Below the pieces are notes generated by a model that saw nothing but the letters and a program-made list of their open reading frames with translations, made no database searches and was not told the DNA's origin. A stretch of DNA of 51,826 nt from Megasphaera sp. AM44-1BH (lineage in GTDB: Bacteria > Bacillota > Negativicutes > Veillonellales > Megasphaeraceae), in NCBI RefSeq assembly GCF_003467125.1, contig NZ_QSFA01000018.1, positions 1-51,826 of the forward strand, written 5' to 3'. The position numbers and the translations under genes are program-made. Numbering within the stretch: the first letter of the stretch is position 1; each line of letters opens with the position of its first letter. Shown here one piece after another: positions 24,330 to 33,834 of this stretch.

Positions 24330-25269
24330 TGTATATTCCTCGTATTTAAAAGAAACATATGGAGAAAAGGTATATAAACTGCCTATCAGTATCCCCGATA
24401 CGTGTCCCAACCGGGACGGTACGCTGGGAACGAGAGGCTGTGTCTACTGCGGCTCCATCGGCGCCGGTTATGAAAACCTGCCGGCATCGGTGACCATAGG
24501 GGAACAGATAGAGAAGAATATTGCCCATATCCAGCCGAAATATAAAGCCAACAAATTCATCGCCTATTTTCAGAATTTCACCAATACCTATCTGCCGCCC
24601 GATACGTTCCGGGATTACCTGATTCAGGCCTGCCGCCCCGATATCGTAGGCATTGCCGTAGCGACGCGGCCGGACTGCATCAACAAGGTATATCTCGATC
24701 ATATGGCGGAAATCAAGGAAACGTATGGCGTCGATATCCTTGTCGAATTCGGCCTGCAGACAGCAAACTACAAGACGCTGCAGAAAATCAACCGCGGCCA
24801 TACGCTGGCAGAATATATCGATGCCATGATGATGATGCGGGAGTATCCCTTCCGTACCTGTACCCATGTCATTCTCGACCTTCCCTGGGATACGATGGAG
24901 GACGTCGTGGAAACGGCAAAAGTCATTTCTGCCCTCGGCAGTGATGAAGTCAAACTGCATGCCCTGTACGTCATTAAAAACACCGTACTGGCCGACTGGT
25001 ATCATCAGGGTGATATCGCCCTCGTTCCCGTAGAAGAGTATGTAGACCGGGTCGTCGCCTTCCTCGAATACAGCCGCCCCGATATCGTGTTCCAGCGTCT
25101 CATCGGCAGAGCGCCCAAAGAAGCGACGGAATTTGCCAACTGGGGCATGGGATGGTGGAAAATCCGTGATATGATCGATGCGGCTCTCCTTCAGCGGGAT
25201 ACGTGGCAGGGGAAAAAGTGCGATTATCTCGGTGGCAAAGCCGTACGCAAATTCATGACTACAGACTAA
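24316..25269 (+). CDS. TIGR01212 family radical SAM protein (YtqA-like)
   Basis: A radical SAM protein of 317 residues of the YtqA/YhcC type. The cluster motif is the unusual CPNRDGTLGTRGCVYC near 30-45, with a wider spacing than CxxxCxxC. Other family marks are FIAYFQNFTNTY, VGIAVATRPDC and EFGLQTANYKTL. The function is unknown, though relatives are linked to tRNA modification. The start overlaps the previous radical SAM gene, and phoH begins 15 bases downstream, so it is part of the same operon. Confidence 0.9.
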   Translation: MERYNVYSSYLKETYGEKVYKLPISIPDTCPNRDGTLGTRGCVYCGSIGAGYENLPASVTIGEQIEKNIAHIQPKYKANKFIAYFQNFTNTYLPPDTFRDYLIQACRPDIVGIAVATRPDCINKVYLDHMAEIKETYGVDILVEFGLQTANYKTLQKINRGHTLAEYIDAMMMMREYPFRTCTHVILDLPWDTMEDVVETAKVISALGSDEVKLHALYVIKNTVLADWYHQGDIALVPVEEYVDRVVAFLEYSRPDIVFQRLIGRAPKEATEFANWGMGWWKIRDMIDAALLQRDTWQGKKCDYLGGKAVRKFMTTD

Positions 25270-25284
25270 AAGGAGATATGAAGC

Positions 25285-26247
25285 GTGTCCATAGAAAAAA
25301 GACTGACCTTTATCGATATGACAGAAGCCAAAGCCGTACTGGGTATGAAAGACGAATTCCTGCGGACCCTGCAGAAAGAATTTCCCAATTGTCGTATAGC
25401 CGCCAGGGGAAATGAAGTGATCCTGAACGGCCCCGAACCCGATGTCAGCCAGGTGGCCGGCGTATTCTCTGAACTTAGGTATCTCAACCGGGAGAATACG
25501 TACATCACGACCCAGCACGTGCGCTATTCTGCCAGCCTGATCCGTCAGGGACAGGAAGAACTGCTTCATGACATTTACAGCGATACTGTGAGCATTTCTG
25601 CCAGAGGACGGCTAATCAAGCCGAAAACGGCCGGACAGAAGCGCTATGTCGATTCCATCCGCCAGAACCTCGTAACCTTTGGCATCGGCCCGGCCGGCAC
25701 GGGCAAGACTTACCTGGCCGTGGCCCTGGCTGCCTTTTATCTGAAGAACCGGGAAGTCGAACGGATCATCCTCACCCGTCCTGCCGTAGAAGCGGGGGAA
25801 AAACTGGGATTCCTGCCGGGGGACCTGCAGGAAAAAATCGATCCCTATCTGCGGCCTCTCTATGATGCTCTGGCCGATATGTTTGGGTTCGACCAGTTCC
25901 AGAAGCTCATCGCCCGCAATATCATCGAAGTCGCCCCACTGGCCTATATGCGCGGCCGTACTCTGGAAGAATCGTTTATCATACTCGATGAAGCGCAGAA
26001 CACGACGCGGGAGCAGATGAAGATGTTTCTCACCCGTATGGGAAACCATTCCCGGGTCGTCGTCAACGGGGACAATACGCAGATCGATCTGGCGGACCGG
26101 AAGTTTTCCGGCCTGACCGAAGCCGAAAAGGTACTGGCTCATGTACCGGGGATCGGCATGGTTCATTTTACCGATGCCGATGTCGTCCGTCACGACATGG
26201 TCGGACGCATTATACGCGCCTATGAGTCTTTTTATAAAAAGGAATGA
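25285..26247 (+). CDS. phoH: PhoH family ATPase/RNA helicase-like protein
   Basis: A PhoH-like ATPase (YbeZ type) of 320 residues. The Walker A motif is GPAGTGKTYLAVA near 128 and the Walker B motif FIILDEAQNTT near 230; residues 1-90 carry the KH-like N-terminal region. It starts with GTG after AAAGGAG. It directly precedes ybeY, a near-universal pairing, and the two proteins are thought to cooperate in RNA metabolism and ribosome maturation. Confidence 0.93.
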   Translation: MSIEKRLTFIDMTEAKAVLGMKDEFLRTLQKEFPNCRIAARGNEVILNGPEPDVSQVAGVFSELRYLNRENTYITTQHVRYSASLIRQGQEELLHDIYSDTVSISARGRLIKPKTAGQKRYVDSIRQNLVTFGIGPAGTGKTYLAVALAAFYLKNREVERIILTRPAVEAGEKLGFLPGDLQEKIDPYLRPLYDALADMFGFDQFQKLIARNIIEVAPLAYMRGRTLEESFIILDEAQNTTREQMKMFLTRMGNHSRVVVNGDNTQIDLADRKFSGLTEAEKVLAHVPGIGMVHFTDADVVRHDMVGRIIRAYESFYKKE

Positions 26248-26265
26248 CGAGAGGAGTTCTGTATT

Positions 26266-26739
26266 ATGAAAATCAACATTAATTACGAAGACGAAGCATT
26301 TCGCAAAGATGAGTATGAACAAGTAATCGAACGGGTATGCGATGAAGCCGCTCTGGTCTACGGGCTGGGCCCCAATGCGGAAATCAGCATATTGCTCTGT
26401 CACAACGACTATATCCATAAACTCAATAAACAGTATCGCAATATAGACCGCCCGACGGACGTATTGTCCTTCGCCCTCAATGAAGGCGAAGATGATGGCT
26501 ATGACGGCCCTGACAGGGCACTCCTCGGAGATATTGTCATTTCACTGGAAAAAGTGCAGGAACAGGCCGAAGAATACGGCCATTCTTTCGAACGGGAACT
26601 GGCGTATCTCACCATCCACGGCATGCTCCACATCCTGGGATACGATCACATGGAACCGGATGACAAAGCTGAAATGCGCAAAGAAGAGGAATTTATCCTC
26701 CAGCGTCTGGGGTATGTGCGCAAAGGAGAGGAACTCTGA
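26266..26739 (+). CDS. ybeY: Endoribonuclease YbeY (16S rRNA maturation)
   Basis: A zinc-dependent RNase of 157 residues for 16S rRNA 3'-end processing and late ribosome quality control. The zinc motif HGMLHILGYDH (HxxxHxxxxxH type) lies near 128. The conserved RPTDVLSFAL near 65 and the GDIVIS strand near 88 are present. GAGAGGAG precedes the ATG, and the TGA overlaps the cdd start. Confidence 0.96.
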   Translation: MKININYEDEAFRKDEYEQVIERVCDEAALVYGLGPNAEISILLCHNDYIHKLNKQYRNIDRPTDVLSFALNEGEDDGYDGPDRALLGDIVISLEKVQEQAEEYGHSFERELAYLTIHGMLHILGYDHMEPDDKAEMRKEEEFILQRLGYVRKGEEL

Positions 26740-27140
26740 TGGTCGATGAAAAGACCGTTGCCCGCCTTATCCGGGCAGCACGGGACGTACAGGAACGGGC
26801 CTATGCCCCATACTCCCATTTCCGCGTAGGGGCAGCTCTTCTGGGAGAAGACGGTACGGTCTATACGGGATGCAATGTGGAAAATGCATCGTACGGTCTT
26901 ACCATCTGTGCCGAACGGAATGCCATCTTTCACGCCGTGGCATGCGGCTGCCGCCATTTTACAGCCCTGCTCATCACCGGCGACAGCAAAGACCTCACGG
27001 CACCTTGTGGTGCCTGCCGTCAGGTCATGGCGGAATTTTCCATTCCCGAAATCATTCTGGTCCGGCCTGATGATTCATACGAAACGTTCACGCTGCAGCA
27101 GCTTCTGCCGCTGACCTTTGATGAATCGTCCATGGCCTGA
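26739..27140 (+). CDS. cdd: Cytidine deaminase
   Basis: A homotetrameric zinc cytidine/deoxycytidine deaminase of 133 residues, for pyrimidine salvage. Motifs: CNVENASYGLTICAERNAIF (catalytic CAE) near 45-65 and PCGACRQVMAEF near 88-99, which supply the three zinc cysteines. Its ATG overlaps the ybeY stop. It stands in the usual ybeY-cdd-era order; dgkA, often between them, is absent here. Confidence 0.95.
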   Translation: MVDEKTVARLIRAARDVQERAYAPYSHFRVGAALLGEDGTVYTGCNVENASYGLTICAERNAIFHAVACGCRHFTALLITGDSKDLTAPCGACRQVMAEFSIPEIILVRPDDSYETFTLQQLLPLTFDESSMA

Positions 27141-27198
27141 AATAGCTCTGTAGCATTATAAAATTAATAGGTTATATAAGGAAGGTAACAACACATTT

Positions 27199-28095
27199 AT
27201 GGAAGATACATTTAAATCAGGATTTGTCGCTGTCGTCGGCAGACCAAACGTCGGCAAATCGACGTTGATCAATCACATTATCAAACAGAAAGTCTCCATC
27301 GTATCGGACAAAGCACAGACGACGCGGAACCGGATCCTCTGCATCCATACGGACGACGAATGCCAGATTGTATTCCTCGATACGCCGGGCATCCACAAAC
27401 CACATCACAAACTGGGCGAGTTCATGGATGAAGCGGCCTATCAGTCCCTGCAGGATATCGACGCCGTTTTATTCCTCATTTCGGGCAACGAAAAGAAAGG
27501 CCCCGGCGACTTGTTCGTCCTGGATAAGCTCAAAAGTACGAAGGTCCCCGTCTTCCTGGTCATCAATAAAACGGACCTCATGAGCCGCGAAGAAATCCTG
27601 CACAAGATCACCGAATACAATGCCCTGTATGATTTTGCCCAGATTATTCCCATTTCAGCCCTTACGGGGGATAATGTCGATGCCGTCGTGGGCGAACTCA
27701 AAAAAATCCTGCCGGAAGGGCCAAAATATTTCCCCGATGACATGATTACCGACCAGCCGGAACGACTGCTGGCAGCCGAAATTGTGCGGGAAAAATTATT
27801 CCAGTGCCTCCGCGATGAAGTGCCGCACTCCATCGCCGTGTACGTAGAAGAAATGAAGAACCGCGGCCACAATAAGGTGTACATCCGGGTCACGGTATAT
27901 GTCGAACGGGATTCGCAGAAGCGCATCGTCATCGGGAAAAACGGGACTATCCTGAAGGAAGTGGGCCGTCTGGCACGGCAGGAAATCGAACATGTCCTGG
28001 GATCGTCTGTATTCCTCGACATCTGGGTCAAAGTCAAAAAAGACTGGCGCAACAAGCCGTCTGCCCTGAGTGAATTCGGGTATAAAAATGAGTAA
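27199..28095 (+). CDS. era: GTPase Era
   Basis: An essential GTPase of 298 residues that binds the 16S rRNA 3' end in 30S assembly. G1 is GRPNVGKSTL near 15, G3 is DTPGIHKPHH near 60 and G4 is NKTDLMS near 122. The C-terminal KH domain has VIGKNGTILKEVG near 238. The ribosome site AAGGAAGG lies about 12 bases before the ATG, a long spacing. A 58-base gap after cdd holds an AT-rich stretch that could contain a promoter. Confidence 0.97.
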   Translation: MEDTFKSGFVAVVGRPNVGKSTLINHIIKQKVSIVSDKAQTTRNRILCIHTDDECQIVFLDTPGIHKPHHKLGEFMDEAAYQSLQDIDAVLFLISGNEKKGPGDLFVLDKLKSTKVPVFLVINKTDLMSREEILHKITEYNALYDFAQIIPISALTGDNVDAVVGELKKILPEGPKYFPDDMITDQPERLLAAEIVREKLFQCLRDEVPHSIAVYVEEMKNRGHNKVYIRVTVYVERDSQKRIVIGKNGTILKEVGRLARQEIEHVLGSSVFLDIWVKVKKDWRNKPSALSEFGYKNE

Positions 28096-28110
28096 TAAGA
28101 GGAGCGATAT

Positions 28111-29454
28111 ATGATGGAACCAGAGCTGGGACACATAGCACAATATCTGCTGCTTCTTGTGCCTTCCATTCTGTTAAGTGTATTTTGTGTCATCGGCAAA
28201 TTTGCCTTCGTGCAGCTGCGCCGCGAATCCATCGAAGAAATGGTGCGTGATGGCGATACGAAAGCCCGGTTTTTATTAAAATTGTATGAAAAGCCGGCTA
28301 TTTTCCTCGGCATGGCCCAGCTGGGCATGGTCATTTCCGGCATGGCATCGGGGGCCGTCGTATTTTATGTACTCTATAAGGCTTTCCCTCTGCTGTACGG
28401 ACAGATGCCGCTCTGGGGTATTGCCATCGTGTATATCTGCCTTATTCTCGTGGTCTGCATCTGCCTGTGGATCTTTGGTGAACTGATTCCTAAATCGATT
28501 GGCCTGCAGCGGGCCGAAGGCGGCCTGAAACGGGTGAGTCATTTCATTTACTCCGGAAGCCGCCTGTTTTATCCGTTCATTATCTTTGGCAACTGGCTGG
28601 GGCAGAGGCTCCTCAAAAACCGCAATCTTGATGTGACCAATGAAATCGATATGGCTCATTCTGAAGACGAAATCCGCATGCTCATCACAGCCAGTCATAA
28701 AGAAGGAAAAATCGACCCCGTCGAAAGCGAACTCATCGGCAATGTCTTTGATTTTGCTGACCGTCTGGCCAAGGAAATCATGGTGCCCCGTCAGGAAATC
28801 GTCTGTCTCTATGTAGAAGAGTCGATGAACCAGCACCTGAAGACCATCCGCCAGTCCCGTCACACGCGCTATCCTCTCTGTGCCGGGGACAAGGACCATA
28901 TCCTGGGGCTGATACACATCAAAGATTTCATGGATCTGTATATCCACAAACGGAGCAATCTCCGGCTCATCAAGCGGCCTATCCTCATGGTACCGGAAAT
29001 CATGCCGGCGTCGCAGCTGTTGCAGCTCATGCGGGCCCGCCGCACCTATCTGGCTACGGTCGTCGATGAATACGGCAGTACCGTCGGCCTCATCGGACTG
29101 GAAGATATCCTGGAAGAATTGGTAGGCAATATCCGGAATGAACATTCGTCGGAACAGGAAGAAATCCAGCCCCTTCCTGATGGTGCGTATGAATTTGACG
29201 GCACGGTGCTCCTGGAAGATGTAGAAGACATGCTCCATATCCCCGTAGAAGAAGATGTCGATACGGATACGATCGGCGGCTATGTCTTTTATCTCCTGGG
29301 CCATACACCGACGGTCGGTGAAGAAGTCGTCATCGGAGCGTACAAGTTCAGTGTACTGGAAGTGCAGGGATTCCGCATTGCCCGTGTCAAAGCCGTGCCG
29401 CTGCCGCCGGCAGACGGTACAGAAAGGGAAGGAACGGATGAACAGGAAGACTAA
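28111..29454 (+). CDS. CNNM/CorC-type hemolysin family transporter
   Basis: A protein of 447 residues in three parts: an N-terminal DUF21 membrane domain (about residues 10-190, four hydrophobic segments), a CBS-domain pair (about 205-325; VPRQEIVCLYVEE and VVDEYGSTVGLIGLEDILEELVG) and a C-terminal CorC_HlyC transporter-associated domain. The family is linked to magnesium/cobalt export and salt tolerance, despite the hemolysin name. GAGGAG stands six bases before ATG 28111. Its last codons overlap the recO start. Confidence 0.92.
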   Translation: MMEPELGHIAQYLLLLVPSILLSVFCVIGKFAFVQLRRESIEEMVRDGDTKARFLLKLYEKPAIFLGMAQLGMVISGMASGAVVFYVLYKAFPLLYGQMPLWGIAIVYICLILVVCICLWIFGELIPKSIGLQRAEGGLKRVSHFIYSGSRLFYPFIIFGNWLGQRLLKNRNLDVTNEIDMAHSEDEIRMLITASHKEGKIDPVESELIGNVFDFADRLAKEIMVPRQEIVCLYVEESMNQHLKTIRQSRHTRYPLCAGDKDHILGLIHIKDFMDLYIHKRSNLRLIKRPILMVPEIMPASQLLQLMRARRTYLATVVDEYGSTVGLIGLEDILEELVGNIRNEHSSEQEEIQPLPDGAYEFDGTVLLEDVEDMLHIPVEEDVDTDTIGGYVFYLLGHTPTVGEEVVIGAYKFSVLEVQGFRIARVKAVPLPPADGTEREGTDEQED

Positions 29455-30211
29455 TTCCTATGGCCCGGTTCAAAAGACCCGCCCCTATACGGGCATTATC
29501 CTGCGCCTGCAGAAAGGCCGGTCGCGGCAGCTGCAGCTGACTATATTTACAAAAGAATCGGGTATCCTCTATGTCTATGCTCCAAAAGGGAAGAAAGGGT
29601 ATAATCAGGGATTCGGCAGCTTCATGGCCTTTTCCCCCATTACTTTCGATGCCTGGGAACGGAATCGTGTCCTGTTTATGGGAGAATACGAGAGCCATCG
29701 CAGTACGATTCTCGATGCTCTGACCTGGGACCATTACGTCTATACCCAGATGTTTGTAGAAATGGTGCTGGCCTTGTCACCGGCCGGCGAGCCCGATGAA
29801 CGGATATATGAGCTCATAGGCTGCTACAGCCGGGCCATCGCCAGCCGCAACGTCCGGGTGGCGACCATCATCGCCGGCTGGCAGCTGACGGCCTGTGCCG
29901 GCTATATGCCCGATACGGAACAGGCTCAGGTATATACAGGGCCTGGGGCTGATGGCAGAAAGACCTATTACCTGTCCGACGAACGGGAAGACATGCAGCC
30001 TGTCCCCATGCCACAAGCCGTCCGCCAGCTCTGGCAGACCCTTCTGACCTACACCTGGCAGCAGACAGAAACACTGCAGCTCTCCAAAAATCACCTGGCA
30101 TTCCTGGAACACCTGTTATACAGCTATATAGAAGAAATCATCGGCAGACAACTCAAATGCCGGAAGCTGATAGAAGAAGGGAAAAAAAGTGTAAGAGAAG
30201 AGAAAGTTTGA
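29438..30211 (+). CDS. recO: DNA repair protein RecO
   Basis: A RecF-pathway mediator of 257 residues. The N-terminal OB-fold is visible (YTGIILRLQKGRSRQLQLTI, then SGILYVYAPKGKKG), with a helical C-terminal domain. The zinc cysteines found in many RecO proteins are missing. ATG 29438 lies inside the upstream corC-like gene and follows AAGGGAAGG; the longer frame starting at 29255 is rejected. Position after era is normal for Firmicutes. Similarity is modest, as is usual for this fast-evolving protein. Confidence 0.82.
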   Translation: MNRKTNSYGPVQKTRPYTGIILRLQKGRSRQLQLTIFTKESGILYVYAPKGKKGYNQGFGSFMAFSPITFDAWERNRVLFMGEYESHRSTILDALTWDHYVYTQMFVEMVLALSPAGEPDERIYELIGCYSRAIASRNVRVATIIAGWQLTACAGYMPDTEQAQVYTGPGADGRKTYYLSDEREDMQPVPMPQAVRQLWQTLLTYTWQQTETLQLSKNHLAFLEHLLYSYIEEIIGRQLKCRKLIEEGKKSVREEKV

Positions 30212-30271
30212 AGTTTGAAGCAAAAATATGAGTCCACTTGCCCGCGTAGTGATACCGCCGGTTTGGCAAAC

Positions 30272-30317
30272 AATGAGCCCCACGAAACGTGTATGTTTCG
30301 TGGGGCTCGTTTGTTTT
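30272..30317. terminator. Bidirectional terminator, recO and metQ
   Basis: A perfect 14-base stem (GAGCCCCACGAAAC and its complement) with T-rich flanks on both strands, between convergent operons. Confidence 0.88.
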
Positions 30318-30327
30318 CTTTCACCTG

Positions 30328-31155
30328 TTAGAATGCCGGAATCAGGGCACCTTTGTAATGATCTTCGATATACTTCTTGATGACGTCGGAATTGTAGATT
30401 TCGACGATTTTCTTCAGCGTCGGGTTATCTTTGTCGTCTTCATGGACGGCGAGGATGTTGGCATAGGGCGAATCCTTGTCTTCCCGCAGGAGGGCATCCG
30501 ATACAGGGTTCAGGCCGGCATCCATAGCATAGTTGGTGTTGATGGCGGCGAAATCAACGTCGTCGAGAGAACGGGGAATCTGAGCGGCTTCCAGTTCTTT
30601 GATCTGGAGATGTTTCGGATTATCTGTGATATCCTGTGGTGTCGGATATTTTACGCCATCTTTGATCTTGATGAAACCGGCTTTCTGAAGCAGCAGCAGA
30701 CCGCGGGCCCCATTGGTCGGGTCATTCGGTACGGCTACGGTCATGCCGTCTTTTACTTCATCGAGGCTCTTGATTTTGTGGGAGTAGAGGCCGATAGGAG
30801 CTACGACGGTCTGGCCGATGGAGACGATTTTCAATCCTTTGTCTTTGACCAGATTGTCCATATACGGTTTGTGCTGGTACGAGTTCATGTCGATTTCCTT
30901 ATTGGAAAGAGCGACGTCTGGTGTTACATAATCAGAAAATTCCATGATCTTAATGGTAATTCCCTGTTTGGCTGCTTCTTTTTTGACCTGTTCCATGATT
31001 TCCGCATGGATGCCCGGTGTAACTCCGACGGTGACTTCCTTTTTGTCGGAAGAAGCTGATTTGGAATTGTTGTCACTGCTGCCGCAGCCAGCGGCGAATA
31101 CGCACAGCGAAGCGAGAGCCGCCAGTGTCACGGCTTTTTTGATGAATGATTTCAT
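30328..31155 (-). CDS. metQ: Methionine ABC transporter substrate-binding lipoprotein
   Basis: A NlpA-family lipoprotein of 275 residues that captures methionine outside the inner membrane. The signal peptide ends in a lipobox FAAGCGSS with the lipidated cysteine near residue 24. Family marks include VTVGVTPGIHAEIM near 42 and VAVPNDPTNGARGLLLLQKAG near 135. ATG 31155 follows AAGGAGTG; the upstream extension is rejected. It is the last gene of metNIQ under a SAM riboswitch. Confidence 0.95.
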   Translation of the reverse strand: MKSFIKKAVTLAALASLCVFAAGCGSSDNNSKSASSDKKEVTVGVTPGIHAEIMEQVKKEAAKQGITIKIMEFSDYVTPDVALSNKEIDMNSYQHKPYMDNLVKDKGLKIVSIGQTVVAPIGLYSHKIKSLDEVKDGMTVAVPNDPTNGARGLLLLQKAGFIKIKDGVKYPTPQDITDNPKHLQIKELEAAQIPRSLDDVDFAAINTNYAMDAGLNPVSDALLREDKDSPYANILAVHEDDKDNPTLKKIVEIYNSDVIKKYIEDHYKGALIPAF

Positions 31156-31171
31156 GATACAGACACTCCTT

Positions 31172-31825
31172 TTATTTTTTATTCTTCTTGCGGGAGGCAA
31201 AGTCGCCACAAGCCTGAATCAGATTGACGCCAATGACGAGGATGATGATCGTAGCCAGCATGACATCGGCCTGGAACCGCTGGTAGCCGTAACGGATGGC
31301 GATATCCCCGAGGCCGCCGCCACCGATGGCACCGGCCATAGCCGAAGCTCCGATGAGATTGACGATAAGGACGGTGATATTATTGATGATCGTAGGCAGG
31401 GCTTCCGGAAGCAGGACCTTGCGGATAATCTGCAGCGGAGAAGCACCCATGGATTCGGCTGCTTCGACGAGACCGAAATCGACGTCGCGGATACTCGTTT
31501 CTACGAGCCGGCTGAGGAACGGAATGGCGACGATGGTCAGCGGTACACAGGCTGCCGTCGTGCCGATGGACGTACCGGCAATGAGACGGGTCAGGGGGAT
31601 GATGGCGACCATGAGGATGATGAACGGAATGGAACGGATGATGTTGACGATGGTTCCGAGAATCTGATTGATCACCCGGTTTTCCAGAATGTGGCCCTTG
31701 CTGGTCGTGACCAGCGTGATGCCAAGAGGAATACCGATGATAGCAGCAATGAGAGTAGAGATAGACACCATGAACAGTGTTTCTTCAATACCCTGTATCA
31801 TTAATTTAATGAGTTCTGGGGACAT
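31172..31825 (-). CDS. metI: Methionine ABC transporter permease
   Basis: An inner-membrane permease of 217 residues with about five helices. The ABC-contact loop is AAESMGASPLQIIRKVLLPEA near 130-150. The start overlaps the end of metN by 20 bases, giving tight coupling. It works as a dimer with MetN and receives methionine from MetQ. Confidence 0.95.
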   Translation of the reverse strand: MSPELIKLMIQGIEETLFMVSISTLIAAIIGIPLGITLVTTSKGHILENRVINQILGTIVNIIRSIPFIILMVAIIPLTRLIAGTSIGTTAACVPLTIVAIPFLSRLVETSIRDVDFGLVEAAESMGASPLQIIRKVLLPEALPTIINNITVLIVNLIGASAMAGAIGGGGLGDIAIRYGYQRFQADVMLATIIILVIGVNLIQACGDFASRKKNKK

Positions 31826-32849
31826 ATCCTAAAACCTCGCTTTCAACAGGTTGAGTCTTAATATACGAATACGCTTCGGTCTGGGCTTTCATATCGCCCA
31901 TGATGACGACGATCAGATAGCCAAAGGGAACATCCTGGATGTAATCGATGTTGCCGTAGAGGACGCTGACATCGAGATTGAACTTGCGGGCAATATTGAC
32001 CACCAGCGGTTCGTTCGTAGCGGCTCCCTTGAAGCGGAAGCGGACGAGCATATCCCGGTCCGGCGACGGCTGATCGGTAACGCCCAGCTTTTTGATGCCT
32101 TCAGGCAGTTCCATGTTGATGACCGATTTGACGAATTCTTTCATCGTTTCCGACTGGGGATTGGTAAAGACGTCGATGACCCGGCCCTGTTCTTTGATGA
32201 CTCCGCCTTCGATGACGGCCACGCGGTCGCAGATTTCCTTGATGACGGCCATTTCGTGGGTAATGATGACGATGGTGATGCCCAGCCGTTTATTGATGTC
32301 TTTTAACAGTTCCAGGATGGATTTGGTCGTCTGCGGGTCCAGTGCCGATGTCGCTTCATCGCACAACAGTATCTTCGGATCGCTGGCCAGGGCACGGGCA
32401 ATGCCGACACGCTGTTTCTGGCCGCCCGAAAGCTGGGAAGGATAATTGAACTGCCGGTCTGTCAGGCCGACCAGTTCGAGCAGGGAATCGACCTTGCTGC
32501 GGATGACTTCTTTGGACGCGCCGGCCAGTTCCAGCGGGAAGGCGATGTTGTCAAATACCGTGCGCGATGACAACAGGTTGAAGTGCTGGAAGATCATGCC
32601 GATGTTTTTGCGTTCGGCCCGCAGCTGGCTGTCAGACATGGCAGTCAGTTCCTTGTCATCAATGATGACTTTGCCCGTCGTCGGTTTTTCCAGCATATTG
32701 ATGCAGCGGACGAGCGTCGATTTGCCGGCACCACTTTTCCCGATGATGCCGAAAATTTCGCCGTCATGGATAGTCAGTGAGATGCCTTTCAGAGCCTGGA
32801 CGTGCGTTTTGCCGCCGTAGGTCTTGGTAATGTTTTCAAAGGTAATCAC
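31806..32849 (-). CDS. metN: Methionine ABC transporter ATP-binding protein
   Basis: An ATPase of 347 residues. Walker A is GKSGAGKSTLVRC near 38, the signature LSGGQKQRVGIARAL near 140 and Walker B ILLCDEATSALD near 160. The C-terminal ~90 residues form the NIL domain that binds methionine for trans-inhibition. It is the first gene of metNIQ, directly after the SAM riboswitch. Confidence 0.96.
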   Translation of the reverse strand: MITFENITKTYGGKTHVQALKGISLTIHDGEIFGIIGKSGAGKSTLVRCINMLEKPTTGKVIIDDKELTAMSDSQLRAERKNIGMIFQHFNLLSSRTVFDNIAFPLELAGASKEVIRSKVDSLLELVGLTDRQFNYPSQLSGGQKQRVGIARALASDPKILLCDEATSALDPQTTKSILELLKDINKRLGITIVIITHEMAVIKEICDRVAVIEGGVIKEQGRVIDVFTNPQSETMKEFVKSVINMELPEGIKKLGVTDQPSPDRDMLVRFRFKGAATNEPLVVNIARKFNLDVSVLYGNIDYIQDVPFGYLIVVIMGDMKAQTEAYSYIKTQPVESEVLGYVPRTH

Positions 32850-32891
32850 AAAATCAACTCCTTAATGGATACACCTGTAGGTGCTGATAGC

Positions 32892-33045
32892 ATAAAAAAA
32901 GCCGTCAACAGATGCTGACGGTACGTGTACAATCATTTCATCTGCCGGATAGAAATCCGTTGGACTTGGCACCTTCCCGCTATGGGGGGTTGCCGCAGTG
33001 TCATAGGGCCATTCCCTCGGCTGCTCTGGATGAACTCTTTATGTA
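32892..33045 (-). promoter_or_regulatory. SAM-I (S-box) riboswitch with terminator
   Basis: On the minus strand the S-box core is present: a P1 arm GAGTTCATCCAGAG, then GCCGAGGGAATGGCCCTATGA, GCGGCAACC, AAGGTGCCAAGTCC and the closing GATGAAATGA. It is followed by a terminator hairpin, CCGTCAGCATCTGTTGACGG, and a T-run (32894-32920). High SAM should stabilise the aptamer and end transcription before metN. Confidence 0.93.
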
Positions 33046-33058
33046 GTTGCTGAGTTGT

Positions 33059-33087
33059 ATAGTAACACTAATAGGAATCCTTGTCAA
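33059..33087 (-). promoter_or_regulatory. metNIQ promoter
   Basis: On the minus strand TTGACA (33082-33087) and TACTAT (33059-33064) are separated by 17 bases, just upstream of the S-box. Confidence 0.7.
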
Positions 33088-33250
33088 TGTTATTTGCGTA
33101 AAAAGTTGAATGTCGTTCGGAAAAAATATTTTCTCATGAGGCAGGAATTTAATTTTTTATATCGAATACTTAATATATGAGGAACAGGATATCCGGATTT
33201 TGAGCATGGATGGTCCGGAACGGGGTTCCTCACGAAAGGAAGGGATTTTT

Positions 33251-33775
33251 ATGGCAACAATCGTAAGAGGCAAGAATTTAGAAATTACACCGGCATTAAA
33301 AGACTATGTACTGAAACATGAAAAGAAAGTAACGAAGTACTTCGAAAATGAAGTCAATGTCCAGGCTCTTCTTTCCGTCGAAAAAGATCGTAAAATTGCT
33401 GAAATTACCTTAAAAGTAGATGGTGTCGTCCTTCGTGGCGTCGAAGCCAATGATGATATGTACGCCGCTATCGATCTGGTTTACGATAAAATGGTACGCC
33501 AGATCCACAAATATAAAACGAAGCTGGCACGCCGCATGAAAGGCGGTTCCTTCCATGAAGGCCTCGTAGAAGGACCGGCAGCACCGGAAGAAACCTTCGA
33601 AATTGCCAGAGTCAAGAAATTTGCAGCCCGTCCTATGGACGTAGAAGAAGCTATCCTGCAGATGAATCTCGTAGGCCACGATTTCTTCGTGTTCCTCAAT
33701 TCGGAAACGGAAGCCATCAACGTCGTATACAAACGGAAACACGGCAAATATGGCCTGATTGAACCGGAATACTAA
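33251..33775 (+). CDS. hpf: Ribosome hibernation-promoting factor, long form
   Basis: A long HPF of 174 residues. The N-terminal ~95 residues bind the 30S decoding site (VRGKNLEITPALKDYV, then VNVQALLSVEKDRKIAEITLK). A linker leads to the C-terminal dimerisation domain from about 117 (RVKKFAARPMDVEEAILQM, VGHDFFVFLNSET), which joins two 70S ribosomes into 100S particles. ATG 33251 follows GAAAGGAAGGG; the longer frame is rejected. A terminator follows. Confidence 0.95.
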   Translation: MATIVRGKNLEITPALKDYVLKHEKKVTKYFENEVNVQALLSVEKDRKIAEITLKVDGVVLRGVEANDDMYAAIDLVYDKMVRQIHKYKTKLARRMKGGSFHEGLVEGPAAPEETFEIARVKKFAARPMDVEEAILQMNLVGHDFFVFLNSETEAINVVYKRKHGKYGLIEPEY

Positions 33776-33782
33776 GTGACCA

Positions 33783-33834
33783 GACAGGGGCCTGTCATAC
33801 CGCAGACAAGGGTATGACGGGCCCCTGTTTTTAT
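33783..33834 (+). terminator. hpf terminator
   Basis: CAGGGGCCTGTCATACC pairs with GGTATGACGGGCCCCTG and is followed by TTTTT. Confidence 0.88.

Noticed and set aside
32973..32995. A G6 run in the metNIQ leader as another phase-variable tract
   Set aside because: It lies within the SAM riboswitch, where a G-rich stem is expected, and six G is too short to argue for slippage.
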